DNA of 64,000 bases from DASZCR01 sp964246705 (GTDB lineage Bacteria; Acidobacteriota; Blastocatellia; Pyrinomonadales; Pyrinomonadaceae). This document shows, one piece after another, positions 50,957-60,302 of this stretch (position 1 is the first letter of the stretch; the number at the start of each line of letters is the position of its first letter). Position numbers and translations under genes: made by a program. The notes beneath the pieces were generated by a model. The model was not told the DNA's origin and ran no database searches. It saw only the letters and a list, made by a program, of their open reading frames with translations. The stretch covers positions 62,001-126,000 of the forward strand of contig CAXTRQ010000001.1 in the NCBI GenBank assembly GCA_964246705.1. The letters run 5' to 3'.

Positions 50957-52549
50957 CTATGCGTTGGTGGCGGGCGCTGTTGCCGCCATCGTCCGCTGCC
51001 GCTCGACTCCCGGCGGTTCGGGTTGAGGATTTAAAGCCCTCTCTTGCCACCCCGCTTTGAAGTCGCCGATGGCCTGCGTCAGATCGTTTTTAATCTCATC
51101 CGTAATCGCCTTCTTTTCTCGAATCGCGTTGAGGACGCCGGGATGTGAGTTCTCCATGAAGCGCAAAAGTTCAGCCTCGAAGCGGCGCACCTGCTCGACC
51201 GGAATTTCGTCCAAGTGTCCGTTCGTCGCCGCCCAAATGATAAGCACCTGCTTCTCTACGTCAATTGGTTGGTACTGCGGCTGCTTCAAAATTTCGACCA
51301 GCCGTTGACCGCGCGCCAACTGCGCCTGCGTCGCTTTGTCGAGGTCGGAGCCGAACTGCGCGAACGCCTGTAACTCGCGGAACTGTGCGAGATCGAGGCG
51401 GAGCGTTCCGGCGACCTGCTTCATCGCCTTAATCTGCGCCGAACCGCCGACGCGCGACACAGAGTTGCCGACGTTGATGGCTGGGCGAATGCCGCTGTTG
51501 AAAAGGTCTGCTTCGAGGAATATCTGTCCGTCCGTAATCGAGATGACGTTCGTCGGAATGTAAGCCGAAATGTCTCCGGCCTGCGTTTCGATAATCGGCA
51601 AGCTGGTCAGAGAACCGCCGCCTTTCGAGTCCGACAACTTCGCCGCCCGCTCAAGCAGACGCGAGTGGAGGTAGAATACGTCGCCCGGATAAGCCTCTCG
51701 TCCGGGCGGACGCCGGAGCAACAGAGAGATTTCGCGGTAAGCTGCGGCGTGCTTCGACAAATCATCATAGATGGTCAGCACGTGGCGTCCCGTGTCGCGG
51801 AAATATTCGCCGATGGCCGCGCCTGCATACGGCGCGAGATATTGCATCGAGGCGGCATCGGAGGCCGATGCGTTGACGACGATGGAATAGCTCATCGCAT
51901 CATTATCCTGCAAAGTCTTAATCACCTGCGCGACCGTCGAAGCCTTCTGCCCGATGGCGACGTAGATGCAGATGACCTCTTTGCCTTTTTGATTAAGAAT
52001 CGCGTCGAGCGCGACGGCGGTCTTTCCGGTCTGGCGGTCGCCGATGATGAGTTCGCGCTGACCGCGCCCAATCGGAACCATCGAGTCAATCGCCTTCAAG
52101 CCGGTCTGCAAAGGCTCTTTCACCGGCTGGCGATCAACGACGCCGGGCGCGATGCGCTCCAACGGGTTGAAGTGTTCAGTCGTAATCGGCCCGCGCTCGT
52201 CCACCGGCACGCCCAGCGCATTGACGACGCGACCGATGAGCGCATCGCCCACCGGAAGGCTCATGATGCGCCCCGTCCGCTTGACCGTGTCGCCTTCCTT
52301 CACGGCCTGAAATTCACCGAAGAGCACGACGCCGACCTTATCCTCTTCGAGGTTCAAAGCCAGCCCGCGCACGTCGTGCGGAAACTCAAGCAGTTCACCC
52401 GCCATTACTTTTTCGAGACCATGAACTTCGGCGATGCCGTCGCCTATTTTGATGACCGTGCCGACTTCCGTGACGGTCACGCCGGTCTCGAAGTTTTCGA
52501 TCTGTTGGCGAATAATTTCGCTGATTTCGTTTGCTCTAATAGGTTCCAT
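50957..52549 (-). CDS. atpA: F1-ATP synthase alpha subunit
   Basis: Walker A-like GDRQTGKTA is at about 170, and ALDAILNQKGKEVICIYVAI and PGREAYPGDVFYLHSRLLER follow in the usual order. Length 530 aa fits. It lies 112 bases after the delta gene and 60 before gamma. Confidence 0.97.
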   Translation of the reverse strand: MEPIRANEISEIIRQQIENFETGVTVTEVGTVIKIGDGIAEVHGLEKVMAGELLEFPHDVRGLALNLEEDKVGVVLFGEFQAVKEGDTVKRTGRIMSLPVGDALIGRVVNALGVPVDERGPITTEHFNPLERIAPGVVDRQPVKEPLQTGLKAIDSMVPIGRGQRELIIGDRQTGKTAVALDAILNQKGKEVICIYVAIGQKASTVAQVIKTLQDNDAMSYSIVVNASASDAASMQYLAPYAGAAIGEYFRDTGRHVLTIYDDLSKHAAAYREISLLLRRPPGREAYPGDVFYLHSRLLERAAKLSDSKGGGSLTSLPIIETQAGDISAYIPTNVISITDGQIFLEADLFNSGIRPAINVGNSVSRVGGSAQIKAMKQVAGTLRLDLAQFRELQAFAQFGSDLDKATQAQLARGQRLVEILKQPQYQPIDVEKQVLIIWAATNGHLDEIPVEQVRRFEAELLRFMENSHPGVLNAIREKKAITDEIKNDLTQAIGDFKAGWQERALNPQPEPPGVERQRTMAATAPATNA

Positions 52550-52661
52550 AAAAGTTTGACCTGACTCTCAATAATTCTTTAATTCCTTGTTCAACCTGCG
52601 ACCGAAGCGATTCGCGAATGTTATCTCAAGTCAGATTCCGCCGCCCGCTTCTATCGCCAAA

Positions 52662-53207
52662 CTAGTTTTCGCCAGACATCCGATGTTTGATTTGCTCAAG
52701 CTGGCTGCGCACGGAAGCATCATAGACGGTTGAGCCGATGCGCGTCACAATGCCGCCAATCAAATTCTCATCCACATCAAACTGAAGCCGCACGTTGCTG
52801 CGCGTCAGGTCGCCCAGACGCGCGCGCAGAGCCTCTTGCTCTTGAGGCGGCACGGGACGCGCGGTCGTGACCTGCGCCGAAACCGTCCCCGAACGTCGGT
52901 CAAGTTCCTGTGCAAAGTTTCTGTTAATCTCTCCGAGGTCGGCGAGCCGCTGATTCTGTAGGAGTACTTGTATGAAATTGGAAGTTGTGGGACGAACGCG
53001 CGTGCGCTCAATCAGGGCATTCGCGACACGCCGCTTCTGCTCGTAAGGGATAGTCGGATTACGAAAGACTTCCAGAAGTTGAGAATTAGTCTGCATCATC
53101 TCTTCCCATGCAGACAACTCATCTTGAACTTCCCGCGCCTCGCCGCGCGCGGTCACCACATCTGCCAGCGCTGTCGCATAACGACGCGCTATCGCCTGCA
53201 CGCTCAA
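52662..53207 (-). CDS. atpH: ATP synthase delta (OSCP) subunit
   Basis: The N-terminal ARRYATALADVVTARGE and C-terminal VDENLIGGIVTRIGSTVYDA are conserved in OSCP/delta. It overlaps the b subunit by four bases, showing translational coupling. 181 aa. Confidence 0.9.
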   Translation of the reverse strand: MSVQAIARRYATALADVVTARGEAREVQDELSAWEEMMQTNSQLLEVFRNPTIPYEQKRRVANALIERTRVRPTTSNFIQVLLQNQRLADLGEINRNFAQELDRRSGTVSAQVTTARPVPPQEQEALRARLGDLTRSNVRLQFDVDENLIGGIVTRIGSTVYDASVRSQLEQIKHRMSGEN

Positions 53208-53749
53208 CTCCTGATCCCCCCTAACTCATTGACATAATCACGGACGAGTCGCGCGTCGTCTTCGGGACGCATATCACGCCGAATCATCTCCTCTGCGAGA
53301 TGCACGCTCTGCTCCGCCGCAAAGCTTCGCAACTCTGCCCGCGCGGCCTTTGCAGTGCTTTCGATTTCGCGCTGTGCCTGCTCGCGGAACTTACGCGCAT
53401 CTTCCTCGGTCGCACGCTCAATACGCGCATGTTCCTCGGCTGCCTCTCTGCGGGCTTGCGCACGGATCGCGTCAACCTCTGCGTTCAACGTTGCCAGACG
53501 CGCGTTGACTTCTTCCAGCTTTGCGACCGCCGCGTTACGCTCTTCCTGTGCACGCATCAAATCCCGTCGAATCCCCTCGCGGCGCGCGCTCAGCGATTCT
53601 CCGAGTGGGCGGCGCAGGATGTAAACCATAATCGCAGCAAAGAGGATAAGGTTGACGATCTTCGCCCACGTCTGTAAATCGGGGAGAAAAGATTGCGTGC
53701 TGCCCTCTTCCACAGCTAAAGCTATTAGACTGATTGCCGCAAATATCAT
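53204..53749 (-). CDS. atpF: ATP synthase F0 subunit b
   Basis: One membrane helix (WAKIVNLILFAAIMVYILRR, about 28-47) is followed by a long charged alpha-helical stalk rich in Glu, Arg and Ala. This is the b-type stator; its partner b' gene is six bases upstream. Confidence 0.88.
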   Translation of the reverse strand: MIFAAISLIALAVEEGSTQSFLPDLQTWAKIVNLILFAAIMVYILRRPLGESLSARREGIRRDLMRAQEERNAAVAKLEEVNARLATLNAEVDAIRAQARREAAEEHARIERATEEDARKFREQAQREIESTAKAARAELRSFAAEQSVHLAEEMIRRDMRPEDDARLVRDYVNELGGIRS

Positions 53750-53755
53750 ATGACC

Positions 53756-54241
53756 TTAAATATGAGTGCTTTCCTGTGTTGAACTGCTGATTTGACGACC
53801 CAGAATTTGAGCACTGACACTCGACGCCACTACACGCGCTTCACTCTCCAGTGATAAGCGGGCTTCCGCTGCCTGCCTGCGTAGCGTCGCTTTTTGTTTC
53901 TCTGTCAAATTGTCGACTTCTTCACGCACCATCTCTAAACGGAGTTTTCGTTCTTGCATTGCCTCTGCGCGCTGCTGCTCTAAAAGGCGATAGCCCTCAG
54001 TTCTCGCCTCACGCAAGGAATGCTCATAGCGCGAGATGCTTTTCTCGACATCGTCCAAAATGCCGCGCGCCTCTCCAGAACGACCACGTGTGCGGCGTTC
54101 GCGTTCCTCAAGAACGCGATTAACCGGGCCAAATAAGACCTTATTCAACACAAATACCATCACCACAATAATGGCGATGTGCACAAAAAGCGTGCCGTCT
54201 GGAATGAGTTGGATAGATTCAGCTAAAGCTAAAAAGACCAT
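53756..54241 (-). CDS. ATP synthase F0 subunit b' (second b)
   Basis: An N-terminal membrane helix (LFVHIAIIVVMVFVLNKVLF) includes the conserved LFGPVNRVLEERE, followed by a stalk helix. Two different b genes occur in cyanobacteria and some other phyla. No strong Shine-Dalgarno precedes ATG 54241. Subunits a and c (atpB, atpE) are not in the window. Confidence 0.85.
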   Translation of the reverse strand: MVFLALAESIQLIPDGTLFVHIAIIVVMVFVLNKVLFGPVNRVLEERERRTRGRSGEARGILDDVEKSISRYEHSLREARTEGYRLLEQQRAEAMQERKLRLEMVREEVDNLTEKQKATLRRQAAEARLSLESEARVVASSVSAQILGRQISSSTQESTHI

Positions 54242-54325
54242 ATATGGTTAAAGGTCTTTCATGGGAAAGACATTCGGTTTTACTGGATATTAAGGACGAA
54301 ATTGCTTGCGCGTCAAAAGGTTAGG

Positions 54326-54355
54326 AGTTTAACACGTGATTTTCTAAAGCGTCAA
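54326..54355 (-). promoter_or_regulatory. Sigma70-like promoter for the ATP synthase genes
   Basis: TTGACG (54355-54350), an 18-base spacer and TAAACT (54331-54326) lie about 85 bases before the first atp start. The gap 54242-54567 is AT-rich and otherwise empty. Confidence 0.55.
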
Positions 54356-54567
54356 GGAAACGGGTTGGGGAATTACAATGAATTGCGATTCTTTGATATT
54401 CAATTAATCGGTTTTTGGTAATCAATATCGGTCGCTAACAATGTGTTTGGAATCGCAAGAGGGTTTGAAATGCTGGCCATTCTCAAATGTCATTTTACTA
54501 TTTGCAAATTTTTAATTCTTAAGGGTTTACATGGCTTATTTGGAGTGTCTCATTTTAACACTTAAAA

Positions 54568-55464
54568 TCATATTGTCGCGTCAGCCTCATTGATCGAGGG
54601 CATGATTAATTCGTATATTCTCTGAAGATCCTTACTACTATAATATTCGATTTCAATCTTTCCACCTTCCCCTGTCTGATTAACCGATATACGAACTTGC
54701 GTTCCAAAGCGCCTTCGCAATTTAGATTCGGCTGCTTTAATATTTGCATCATGACGCGGTGCAGGCGGTGGTGGCGGTGCTGAAACCTCGGAAAGACTGA
54801 CACCGCTTACAATTCTCTTAATTGCTCGCTCGGTTTCACGTACCGAAAAGCCCTGCTCCATGATATTACGTGCCAATTTTCTCTGAATGTCAGGGTCATC
54901 AACCCCCAGTAAAGCGCGTGCGTGTCCAGTGGAGAGCTTTTCCTGCTCCAGCAAATGCTGAATGTCTTGTGGTAAACGTAAGAGCCGCAAGTAGTTAGTG
55001 ATAAAAGTCCGATCCCGTCCTACTCTTTGAGCAACGACCTCTTGAGTTAAGCCCAACGTCTCAATGAGCCTCTTATAAGCTTGCGCTTCCTCAATTGCAT
55101 TGAGTTCCTGTCGCTGAATATTTTCAATCAATGCCAGTTCTAATATTTTATCATCAGGAATCTCACGCACAATGACCGGAACGCGGTGCAGTCCAGCACG
55201 TTGGGCAGCTCGCCACCTTCTTTCTCCCGCTACAATTTGATAGCGCCCGCCGCTTAAGCGCCTTATCACTAATGGTTGAATAATACCGTTTGAACGGATT
55301 GACTGGGCTAGATTCTCCAAACGCTCTTCATCGAAACTAGTGCGCGGTTGTAAGCTGTTTGGCTCAATCAAATCAATATCAACATCGAGCATCTCTTCAT
55401 TAGTGGTCGCTGGCGTATCCGACAGCAGTGCGCTCAATCCCCGGCCTAGAACTCTTCTTGTCAT
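54568..55464 (-). CDS. parB: Chromosome partition protein ParB
   Basis: N-terminal ParB nuclease-like box (LQPRTSFDEERLENLAQSIR), GERRWRAAQRAG CTP-binding motif, central helix-turn-helix (LTQEVVAQRVGRDRTFITNY). 298 aa is typical. It starts inside the end of parA (65-base overlap) with GGAGA before ATG 55464. It binds parS and loads SMC. Confidence 0.95.
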   Translation of the reverse strand: MTRRVLGRGLSALLSDTPATTNEEMLDVDIDLIEPNSLQPRTSFDEERLENLAQSIRSNGIIQPLVIRRLSGGRYQIVAGERRWRAAQRAGLHRVPVIVREIPDDKILELALIENIQRQELNAIEEAQAYKRLIETLGLTQEVVAQRVGRDRTFITNYLRLLRLPQDIQHLLEQEKLSTGHARALLGVDDPDIQRKLARNIMEQGFSVRETERAIKRIVSGVSLSEVSAPPPPPAPRHDANIKAAESKLRRRFGTQVRISVNQTGEGGKIEIEYYSSKDLQRIYELIMPSINEADATI

Positions 55465-56218
55465 GAGCCATTATCTCCTTTGCTAACTGCAAATAGCTTT
55501 CTGCGCCGCGCGAGCGTATGTCGTAGAGAATAATCGGTTTACCGTAACTCGGCGCTTCCGCCAAACGCACGTTGCGGGGTATCACGGACTCCAGAACTTG
55601 AGTGCCATAAAAATCCCTTAAATCCGCAGCTACTGCGGCCGAAAGATTGGTGCGCTCGTCATACATTGTGAGTAATAATCCTTCAATGGTCAGTCCGGGA
55701 TTAAGAGATCGCCGAATACGAGCCAGAGTGTCGAACAACTCCGTGACACCCTCAAGGGCATAGTATTCACACTGAATCGGAACTAGGAGAGAGGTTGCGC
55801 CGGTTAAAGCGTTAAGAGTTAAGAGTCCCAGCGAAGGGGGACAATCTATGATAATAAAGTCATATTCACTGCTTATTGAGCGTAGAGCTTCTTGTAGTCT
55901 ATATTCCCGTCGCTCTAAATCCACGAGTTCAACTTCTGCGCCGATTAGATTTTTGTCTGCCGGGAGTACTTTGAGTAAGGGAATTTCTGTGTTTTGAATA
56001 ATATTAACAAGGGGTTCATTCAAAACCAGCGCATGATAGAGGCTACGTCTGAAGCTACCCCGCTGGATACCCAGCCCTGAAGTGGCATTCGCCTGTGGGT
56101 CTGTATCTACTAAAAGGACACGCATTTCCGATACCGCCAGAGCGGCAGCTAGATTTACAGACGTTGTGGTTTTGCCTACTCCGCCTTTTTGATTTGCTAC
56201 CGCGATAATTTTAGCCAT
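55400..56218 (-). CDS. parA: Chromosome partition ATPase ParA (Soj)
   Basis: Deviant Walker A KGGVGKTTTSVNLAAALA, Walker B DFIIIDCPPSLGLLTLNA and VDTDPQANATSGLG are present. 272 aa. It is next to parB and mnmG as in most origin regions. Confidence 0.95.
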   Translation of the reverse strand: MAKIIAVANQKGGVGKTTTSVNLAAALAVSEMRVLLVDTDPQANATSGLGIQRGSFRRSLYHALVLNEPLVNIIQNTEIPLLKVLPADKNLIGAEVELVDLERREYRLQEALRSISSEYDFIIIDCPPSLGLLTLNALTGATSLLVPIQCEYYALEGVTELFDTLARIRRSLNPGLTIEGLLLTMYDERTNLSAAVAADLRDFYGTQVLESVIPRNVRLAEAPSYGKPIILYDIRSRGAESYLQLAKEIMAHDKKSSRPGIERTAVGYASDH

Positions 56219-56372
56219 GCGCTAATTCCTTGGAGCGCGGTCTTATTGAACAGATGCAAACTATCACAAAAGCCTGTTTTACCGCTAGACTTTTGGGAAT
56301 TTTTATCTGTTTTAGGACTTACCGAGCGTTAGCAGTCTATACAACTGAAATTTCAGGCGGGGAAAACGATAC

Positions 56373-56418
56373 GTTTCACGTGCCACCTTTTTTGTTTGAG
56401 GGATGTGGCACGTGAAAC
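56373..56418. promoter_or_regulatory. Inverted pair of parS-like sites
   Basis: GTTTCACGTGCCAC (56373-56386) and GTGGCACGTGAAAC (56405-56418) are exact inverted copies. Each has the CACGTG core and one perfect half of the common parS form GTTTCACGTGAAAC, with two mismatches in the other half. They lie between mnmG and parA. They could be ParB sites or a stem-loop. No gene lies in 56219-56438. Confidence 0.6.
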
Positions 56419-56438
56419 ATAAGGATTAAAGAGAAGAT

Positions 56439-58316
56439 TTATGCTGCTTTGAGGAGTTTCAATTGAAATAACAGAGTCGAAATAGCGCCGGGAGTGATTC
56501 CGGGGATGCGACGAGCTTGACCGAAATTTTGCGGTTTAACGCGCTCAAGCCTCTCAATCATCTCGTGGGAGAGACCGCTGATTTGATGGAAATTGAACCC
56601 CACAGGAATACGCAAATTATCGGAGTGATTTAATCTCTCGAAATTACTTCGTTGCGTATTCACATATCCGGCGTACAGCAAATCAGCAAGCGAAGTTTCC
56701 AGTTCGGCTAAAGTTGTATTGGCGCTGATTTCTGTCGGGAGAAGACGGCTAATCATTTCAGCATCAACATTTGGGTCGTGAACAAGTTGATGGAGAGAGA
56801 TGGAATCACCAAGATTACGCTCCAATAACTTTGAGAGAAATTGGTAAGCGAAATCAGACCGTTTGAAACGTGTGTTTTCTAAAACCGAACGGATTTTTGT
56901 GAGATTATTCCGTCTCCGATTAAATTTATCCCATTCGCTATCACCAATAAGCCCGAAACCTCGTCCATAAGGCGAGAGGCGCGCATCGGCCGTATCGTAA
57001 CGTAAAGAAAGCCTATATTCCGCGCGCGACGTAAACATCCGGTACGGTTCATCTACCCCGTGCGTAATTAAATCATCAATCAGCACGCCGATATAGGATT
57101 CTTCGCGGGTGAGTCTGAAACCTTCACGTTTTTGCACGTACAGTGCAGCGTTAACCCCGGCGACAAAGCCCTGACAGGCGGCCTCCTCATATCCGGTCGT
57201 GCCGTTAATCTGTCCGGCGAAGAAAAGCCCTCTAACTCTTGAAGTTTGAAGAAACGGGGTAAGTTCCCGTGGGTCAACAAAATCATACTCAATAGCATAA
57301 CCGGGACGGATGATCCGCGCTTCATCTAGACCGGGAATCTTATGTATCAGTTCTTGCTGAATATCTGCGGGCAGGGAAGTGGAAAATCCATTCAGATAAA
57401 CTTCATTCGTATCATGTCCCTCTGGCTCAAGGAAAAGCTGATGACGGTTTTTAGCTGGAAATTTTACGACTTTATCTTCAATTGAAGGGCAATATCGTGG
57501 ACCAATTCCCTTGATTTGACCTGAATAGAGCGGCGATTCACTCAAATTCTCACGGATAGAATCGTGGACAGCCTCGGTGGTATATCCAATGAAACAGGTA
57601 AGCTGAGGCTGCTCAATACTTTCTGTAGAAAAGGAGAAGGGCACAGGACGTTCGTCGGCAGGCTGCGGCTCAAACTCGTCCCAGTGAACAGTCCGACCAT
57701 CCAAACGAGGCGGAGTGCCTGTCTTCAGCCGCCCGACAGGGAATCCCAGCCGCTTAAGACTCTCAGCAAGTTCGATGGAAGCAGGTTCTCCGGCGCGTCC
57801 GGCGGTGTACGTGCGCCGACCAGTATGAATCAGGCCGTTCAGAAAAGTGCCGGTCGCCATCACCACAGCATTAGCACGAAGTCGCCGCGTATCTTGAAGT
57901 TCGACGCCGCGCACCTGCCCCTGCTCGATGATGAAATCCACGACCAGCCCTTGTCTGAGATGAAGATTCGGAGTCGCTTCGAGCAGATGTCGCATTTCTG
58001 TGCGATAGAGAGAGCGGTCTGCCTGTGCTCTCGGAGCCTGAACGGCGGGGCCGCGCGAGCGATTGAGCAGGCGAAATTGGATACCTGTACGGTCAATAAC
58101 ACGCCCCATGACGCCGCCGAGCGCATCCACTTCACGCACGAGATGGCCTTTCGCAACCCCTCCAACTGCTGGATTGCAAGACATTTGGGCAATCAAGTCC
58201 AAACTCAGCGTGACGAGGGCAGTTTGAGAACCCATGCGAGCGGCAGCAGAAGCGGCTTCGCATCCAGCGTGGCCTGCGCCGATCACGATTACGTCGAAAG
58301 CCTCATCAAAACTCAT
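56439..58316 (-). CDS. mnmG: tRNA uridine-5-carboxymethylaminomethyl enzyme MnmG
   Basis: FAD motif VIGAGHAGCEAASAAARMG, plus DRTGIQFRLLNRSRGPAVQA and GQINGTTGYEEAACQGFVAG. 625 aa, standard. It modifies the wobble uridine with MnmE, which is two bases upstream. Confidence 0.97.
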   Translation of the reverse strand: MSFDEAFDVIVIGAGHAGCEAASAAARMGSQTALVTLSLDLIAQMSCNPAVGGVAKGHLVREVDALGGVMGRVIDRTGIQFRLLNRSRGPAVQAPRAQADRSLYRTEMRHLLEATPNLHLRQGLVVDFIIEQGQVRGVELQDTRRLRANAVVMATGTFLNGLIHTGRRTYTAGRAGEPASIELAESLKRLGFPVGRLKTGTPPRLDGRTVHWDEFEPQPADERPVPFSFSTESIEQPQLTCFIGYTTEAVHDSIRENLSESPLYSGQIKGIGPRYCPSIEDKVVKFPAKNRHQLFLEPEGHDTNEVYLNGFSTSLPADIQQELIHKIPGLDEARIIRPGYAIEYDFVDPRELTPFLQTSRVRGLFFAGQINGTTGYEEAACQGFVAGVNAALYVQKREGFRLTREESYIGVLIDDLITHGVDEPYRMFTSRAEYRLSLRYDTADARLSPYGRGFGLIGDSEWDKFNRRRNNLTKIRSVLENTRFKRSDFAYQFLSKLLERNLGDSISLHQLVHDPNVDAEMISRLLPTEISANTTLAELETSLADLLYAGYVNTQRSNFERLNHSDNLRIPVGFNFHQISGLSHEMIERLERVKPQNFGQARRIPGITPGAISTLLFQLKLLKAA

Positions 58317-58318
58317 AA

Positions 58319-59686
58319 TTATTTACCTATGCAGAAAGTCGAAAAGATTTGCGAGAGAACATCTTCCGGGGTCGTCTCGCCCGTAATCTCGCCCAGAAAT
58401 CGCAGGGCATCGTAGAGGCCGACGAGTAGAAGTTCTTCGCTAACGCGCTGTTGAATCAAATCTTCCGAGCGACGCAAGGCATCGGCAGTACGGCGCAAAA
58501 GATCGAAATGGCGCGCATTAGTAATCAGAAATCCTGTTTCAAACGAAGCGCTCGCCGCGAACGGTTCCATTATAGCAGCACAAAGTTGATTAAGACCCGC
58601 GCCAGTCTTGGCCGAAACAGAAATACATGGTGAGCCGTTGCTCGCAACAGAAGCAATATTTTTCTCAAATTCTTCAAGATCGCTTTTATTAAGAGCTATC
58701 AGGTAACGAGTTTCGGCAGCTTCCGAAAGAACCTGCTCGTCTTCGGGGGTCACAGGCTGCGAGCCATCCAACACCACAATAACGAGGTCTGCATCCACAA
58801 TTGCACGCCGCGTTCGCTCAATTCCGAGTTGCTCGATTTTGTCTGGAGAGGTGCGGACACCAGCCGTATCCGTTAAAAGTACAGGCACGCCGTTTAAATT
58901 TAAAACTTCACTTAAACTATCACGCGTAGTACCGGGCACGTCTGTCACGATAGCTCTGTCGTTAGACAGTAAACTATTAAAAAGGCTGGATTTACCGACA
59001 TTAGGACGACCCACAAAAGTGACTCGTAAGCCTTCCTTTAGGAGGCGACCATCGCGGAAGGTATGAGCCAGATTATCAACGCGCAGGGCGAGCGCAGCGA
59101 GTTGCCGTGCGACTTGGCGAGTAACATCTTCGGGCAGGTCGTCCTCAACAAATTCAAGTGATGATTCGAGTGGGACGATAATCTCAAGCAGCGAATCCTT
59201 GATGGGTTGAAGGCGAGCCGAAAGTTCGCCGCCGAGTTGGCGCGCGGCTTGTTGGACAGCGGTATATGTCTGCGCTTCGATAAGGTCGCGGATGCCTTCA
59301 GCCTGACTGAGATTCAAACGTCCATTGGAGAGAGCGCGCAAGGTGAACTCGCCGGGGTCTGCTGCACGAGCGCCCGAGCAGAGTAAATCATCAATGATGT
59401 GCAGCAAGAGAGATGGCGAACCATGACAGCTTAATTCCAGTACATCTTCGCCGGTAAAGGAATGCGGGGATTTGAAGTAAGTAATCAGAGCACGCTCGAT
59501 GACCTCTCCACTGTTAACGTCGTAGATTTTTTTAAGCGCGACGTGGTTTGGCTCAGGAGTAAAGCTTTCATCGCGCAATAGAAGGCGTGTAAGGGCGAGT
59601 GCGCGAGTTCCGCTAAGGCGGATGACGCCGATGCCGCTACGACCCGGCGGGGTTGAGAGAGCAACGATGGTGTCTGTCGCTTGCAC
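58319..59686 (-). CDS. mnmE: tRNA modification GTPase MnmE
   Basis: N-terminal TIVALSTPPGRSGIGVIRLSG, G1 GRPNVGKSSLFN, G4 NKSD and the C-terminal CIGK carrying the conserved cysteine. GTG 59686 gives 455 aa, the usual length. An upstream ATG at 59737 would add 17 unmatched residues. Confidence 0.95.
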   Translation of the reverse strand: MQATDTIVALSTPPGRSGIGVIRLSGTRALALTRLLLRDESFTPEPNHVALKKIYDVNSGEVIERALITYFKSPHSFTGEDVLELSCHGSPSLLLHIIDDLLCSGARAADPGEFTLRALSNGRLNLSQAEGIRDLIEAQTYTAVQQAARQLGGELSARLQPIKDSLLEIIVPLESSLEFVEDDLPEDVTRQVARQLAALALRVDNLAHTFRDGRLLKEGLRVTFVGRPNVGKSSLFNSLLSNDRAIVTDVPGTTRDSLSEVLNLNGVPVLLTDTAGVRTSPDKIEQLGIERTRRAIVDADLVIVVLDGSQPVTPEDEQVLSEAAETRYLIALNKSDLEEFEKNIASVASNGSPCISVSAKTGAGLNQLCAAIMEPFAASASFETGFLITNARHFDLLRRTADALRRSEDLIQQRVSEELLLVGLYDALRFLGEITGETTPEDVLSQIFSTFCIGK

Positions 59687-59809
59687 TATCTTGAGAAAAA
59701 GCCATGCGGCATAAAAACAGTCTGGAGCACTGGCCAACTATCAATAAAAAGCTTAACCTTGCATTTGCAACAAGATAAGAAAGACAACAGCTTGTCTCAG
59801 GAATTTGGC

Positions 59810-60262
59810 TTACTTCTTCAAACTGATTTGGAGACGGCGCGCATTGCCTTCGCCGACCGATTGCGTCGAAAGGTCTGACTCCTCTGCAAGCGCGAGATGA
59901 ATGACGCGCCGCTCGTTCGCATTCATCGGGCCGAAGGTGAAAGCAACGCTGGAAGAGCGCACGCGTTCGGCTGCATGACGCGCCATCACACGTAGTTCAG
60001 CTTCGCGCATCGCGCGAAAACTATGGACATCGCAGACGAAACGCTCGCCGGGAGAAAGCTGGCGCGCGAAAGATTGGTTGACGAAATGTTCGAGCGCGTC
60101 TAGCAGTTCTCCGCCCTCGCTACGCAGCAACGCTGCGTCAGAGCCGTCAATATCGAGAATACATCCGCCTTCAGCTTCGTTTGCCGTGGCACGCAGATCG
60201 AACTTTACCCCATCAAAAATGGCGTTGAGAAAATCTTGCGCCTGTTCAAAAACTTGTCTCAT
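59810..60262 (-). CDS. jag: R3H-domain RNA-binding protein (Jag/KhpB-like)
   Basis: The C-terminal R3H region (FRAMREAELRVMARHAAERV, FGPMNANERRVIHLALAEES) and a preceding KH-like part (ILDIDGSDAALLRSEGGELL) match Jag/KhpB, which binds RNA and sits next to yidC in many genomes. The N-terminal Jag_N domain is missing, so it is short (150 aa). AGGATT precedes ATG 60262. Confidence 0.8.
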   Translation of the reverse strand: MRQVFEQAQDFLNAIFDGVKFDLRATANEAEGGCILDIDGSDAALLRSEGGELLDALEHFVNQSFARQLSPGERFVCDVHSFRAMREAELRVMARHAAERVRSSSVAFTFGPMNANERRVIHLALAEESDLSTQSVGEGNARRLQISLKK

Positions 60263-60302
60263 CTGTTCAATCCTAGATGGCGGAGCGAGAATAATTCTCG
60301 AA

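Noticed and set aside
51665..52564. Long open frame opposite atpA
   Set aside because: Shadow of the conserved alpha-subunit gene.
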